From: a bacterium
Lineage (GTDB): Bacteria; Patescibacteria; Dojkabacteria; SC72
Assembly: GCA_029553845.1 (NCBI GenBank)
Contig: JAKPKF010000312.1
Span: 1-8,141, forward strand
Length of the DNA stretch: 8,141 nt
Direction: 5' to 3'
The notes beneath the pieces are model-generated. The model saw only the letters and a program-made list of their open reading frames with translations. It was not told where the DNA came from and made no database searches. A program made the position numbers and the translations under genes. Positions 6,925 through 8,141 of the stretch are shown here, piece by piece (the first letter of the stretch is position 1; every line of letters begins with the position of its first letter).

Positions 6925-7354
6925 TATATCGAACAACTTACAATTGCTTAAATCACAAATGTTACAAAGTATACAAGAAATAGCAGAAGAAGTTTCAGTT
7001 GATGCAAACGAAGAAATTGTTGCAATGCAAGAGAAAGAAACTTTTTGGAATAACATAACCTTTAAGGCTATTGATGCAATAGGTCATAACACAGAAGATA
7101 ACGGTAGTTCTATTAAAATGTCTGTTGGTTTTACTGACGGAAATCCTGCTGAACAAAGAGAAGGCGGAGCAAGAGAATATAATAAATATCTTGCAGAATA
7201 TAAAAAAGGTCAAGGTAATGTCGGTATACATTTCCTTGGAGCTTGTCTTAATTCGTTAGTTAATAATTTTAACTTTAAGATGAGCAACATAAAACAGTTC
7301 AAGAAATACAGGGCTACATACCTTGGTGGTGGTCAGTGGGGTACAACAGAATGA
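6911..7354 (+). CDS. Putative HK97 gp10-like neck / tail-completion protein
   Basis: This 147-residue protein occupies the slot usually held by the HK97 gp10-like tail-completion gene, after the stopper. The N-terminal 45 residues look like a long amphipathic helix (LQLLKSQMLQSIQEIAEEVS), then comes a beta segment SSIKMSVGFTDG and a C-terminal helical part around HFLGACLNSLVNNFNF. Helix followed by strands is compatible with gp10-like proteins, but residue evidence is weak. The ATG lies inside the end of the previous gene (14-base overlap) with GAGGGT at 6898-6903, seven bases upstream. It could be another small neck protein. Confidence 0.45.
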   Translation: MVQSNISNNLQLLKSQMLQSIQEIAEEVSVDANEEIVAMQEKETFWNNITFKAIDAIGHNTEDNGSSIKMSVGFTDGNPAEQREGGAREYNKYLAEYKKGQGNVGIHFLGACLNSLVNNFNFKMSNIKQFKKYRATYLGGGQWGTTE

Positions 7355-7866
7355 TAATACTACCTATTCATGCACTTAAAAAATATATAGACCAGAGTAC
7401 TTATGATGACAACTTGCCTTTTAAGGATATAAACAAAAAAGAAGGAAAGGCTATTTATACTGTTAATGCAGAAGGTATTGTTACGAAAGGAACGTGTGTT
7501 GTTAGAGAATATTCTAACCTTAATGTAACAGATGCTACAACACCAAGGATACTTTTGCAACGTGCTACAAGTATTGCAGGTGCTTCTAAAACAAGTTTTG
7601 ACATAATAGTCATAAGTATGTTATACAAGATGCTAACAAGTGAAGCTGATGAGTTAAAATATACTATTGGTTTTGAGAAGTTAAAAAAGAGATTTCAACT
7701 TTATAGAAATCTTTTAGTTGAATATGTTTATGATGGAATGAACTTTCCGTGTATATTTCAATACAATGAAGGTTCAGATAATTATGATGCAATATTAAAA
7801 GTAAGTGATACACTTTCTTTTAAATATATGAGCTTTGCGGTGTCATCACCGAAAATAAATTATTAA
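7351..7866 (+). CDS. Tail-module protein of unknown exact role (possible tail terminator)
   Basis: I do not recognise this 171-residue protein. By gene order it would be a tail terminator or completion protein, which caps the tail tube and joins it to the neck. It shows mixed character: a helix-like start (MIILPIHALKKYIDQ), a hydrophobic strand/helix SFDIIVISMLYKML near the middle, a basic helix EKLKKRFQLYRNLLVEYVY, and an ending rich in Tyr, Phe and Ser (FKYMSFAVSSPKINY). I place the start at ATG 7351 because it overlaps the previous TGA in the ATGA arrangement used elsewhere here and has GGGG (7338-7341) upstream; GTG 7336 in the same frame would add five residues. It ends in TAA fused to the next ribosome site. 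Confidence 0.5.
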   Translation: MIILPIHALKKYIDQSTYDDNLPFKDINKKEGKAIYTVNAEGIVTKGTCVVREYSNLNVTDATTPRILLQRATSIAGASKTSFDIIVISMLYKMLTSEADELKYTIGFEKLKKRFQLYRNLLVEYVYDGMNFPCIFQYNEGSDNYDAILKVSDTLSFKYMSFAVSSPKINY

Positions 7867-7877
7867 GGAGTAATACT

Positions 7878-8141
7878 ATGGCTGATATTACAACGAAAAG
7901 CGTAGTTAGTGAGTATTCAAGTGAACTTGCTCTTGCTTGTAGGACAAACCCTGATGGCTCCATGCCGTTCAATAAAAACTTTATATTAGAGTTTGAAAAC
8001 GCAGATGGAAGCACAGAGGAAAGAAGAGTTATTGGCGGTATCTATGGAAAACTTGGTGCTGTTGATATTTCTGGAATCGCTAGTGGTACAGGTGAATATC
8101 TTCATTTTATCGAGCTTGATAAAGAAGATAAGGTTGCTATT
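7878..8141 (+). CDS. Virion (tail?) protein, 3' truncated by window, unrecognised
   Basis: An open frame starts at ATG 7878 and runs to the window end without a stop, giving 88 residues. The start is strongly supported by AAGGAG at 7865-7870, seven bases upstream, joined to the previous stop codon as TAAGGAG. The visible protein begins MADITTKSVVSEYSSELALA, contains NFILEFENADGSTEERRVIGG in two strand-like stretches, and continues GKLGAVDISGI and GEYLHFIELDKEDKVAI. Its position after the tail-completion genes suggests a tail tube, sheath or assembly protein, but I see no family motif and make no firm assignment. Confidence 0.6.
   Translation, partial: MADITTKSVVSEYSSELALACRTNPDGSMPFNKNFILEFENADGSTEERRVIGGIYGKLGAVDISGIASGTGEYLHFIELDKEDKVAI

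Noticed and set aside
7336..7338. GTG as start of the 171-residue tail-module gene
   Set aside because: The ATG at 7351 gives the ATGA overlap seen elsewhere in this operon and a better-placed G-rich upstream site; GTG would only add five residues. This cannot be excluded.

Overview
The window is a piece of the head and head-tail joining module of a tailed, double-stranded DNA bacteriophage or prophage (Caudoviricetes). All supported genes lie on the + strand, are packed tightly, and follow the classic order: terminase large subunit (only its C-terminal nuclease part is in view), portal, prohead protease with scaffold, head decoration protein, major capsid protein, head-tail connectors, tail-completion genes, and the start of one more virion gene. 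I see no tRNA, integrase, transposon, CRISPR array or minus-strand gene.

Layout. 1-819: end of terminase. 816-2315: SPP1-like portal. 2308-2721: a small, very AT-rich two-helix membrane protein that is not a standard part of this gene order. 2737-3840: protease-scaffold fusion with a strong in-frame internal start at 3388, which predicts a separate 150-residue scaffold. 3851-4951: decoration protein ending in two Ig-like repeats exactly 100 residues apart. 4963-6084: HK97-fold major capsid protein. 6085-6152: a short gap with a GC-rich hairpin. 6153-7866: four overlapping connector or tail-completion genes. 7878-8141: an unrecognised gene running off the right edge.

The genes would work in sequence. 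Portal and scaffold nucleate a capsid shell, the protease removes the scaffold, terminase packages DNA through the portal, decoration protein binds the expanded shell, and the connectors seal the portal and accept the tail. Junctions are of two kinds: 4-14 base overlaps (terminase/portal, portal/membrane gene, and the connectors), or a stop codon fused to the next Shine-Dalgarno sequence (around decoration, capsid and the last gene). Both suggest one polycistronic late mRNA with translational coupling.

Host. The DNA is AT-rich, uses the standard code with TAA, TGA and TAG stops, and carries strong AAGGAG-type ribosome binding sites. That fits an AT-rich Firmicute or a spirochaete better than a Bacteroidota host, whose genes usually lack such sites. 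The Ig-like repeats resemble domains I associate with Treponema and Bacteroides proteins, so Treponema is a tentative guess. The most interesting points are the nested scaffold gene, the Ig-bearing decoration protein with unevenly diverged repeats, and the membrane gene inserted in the head operon.
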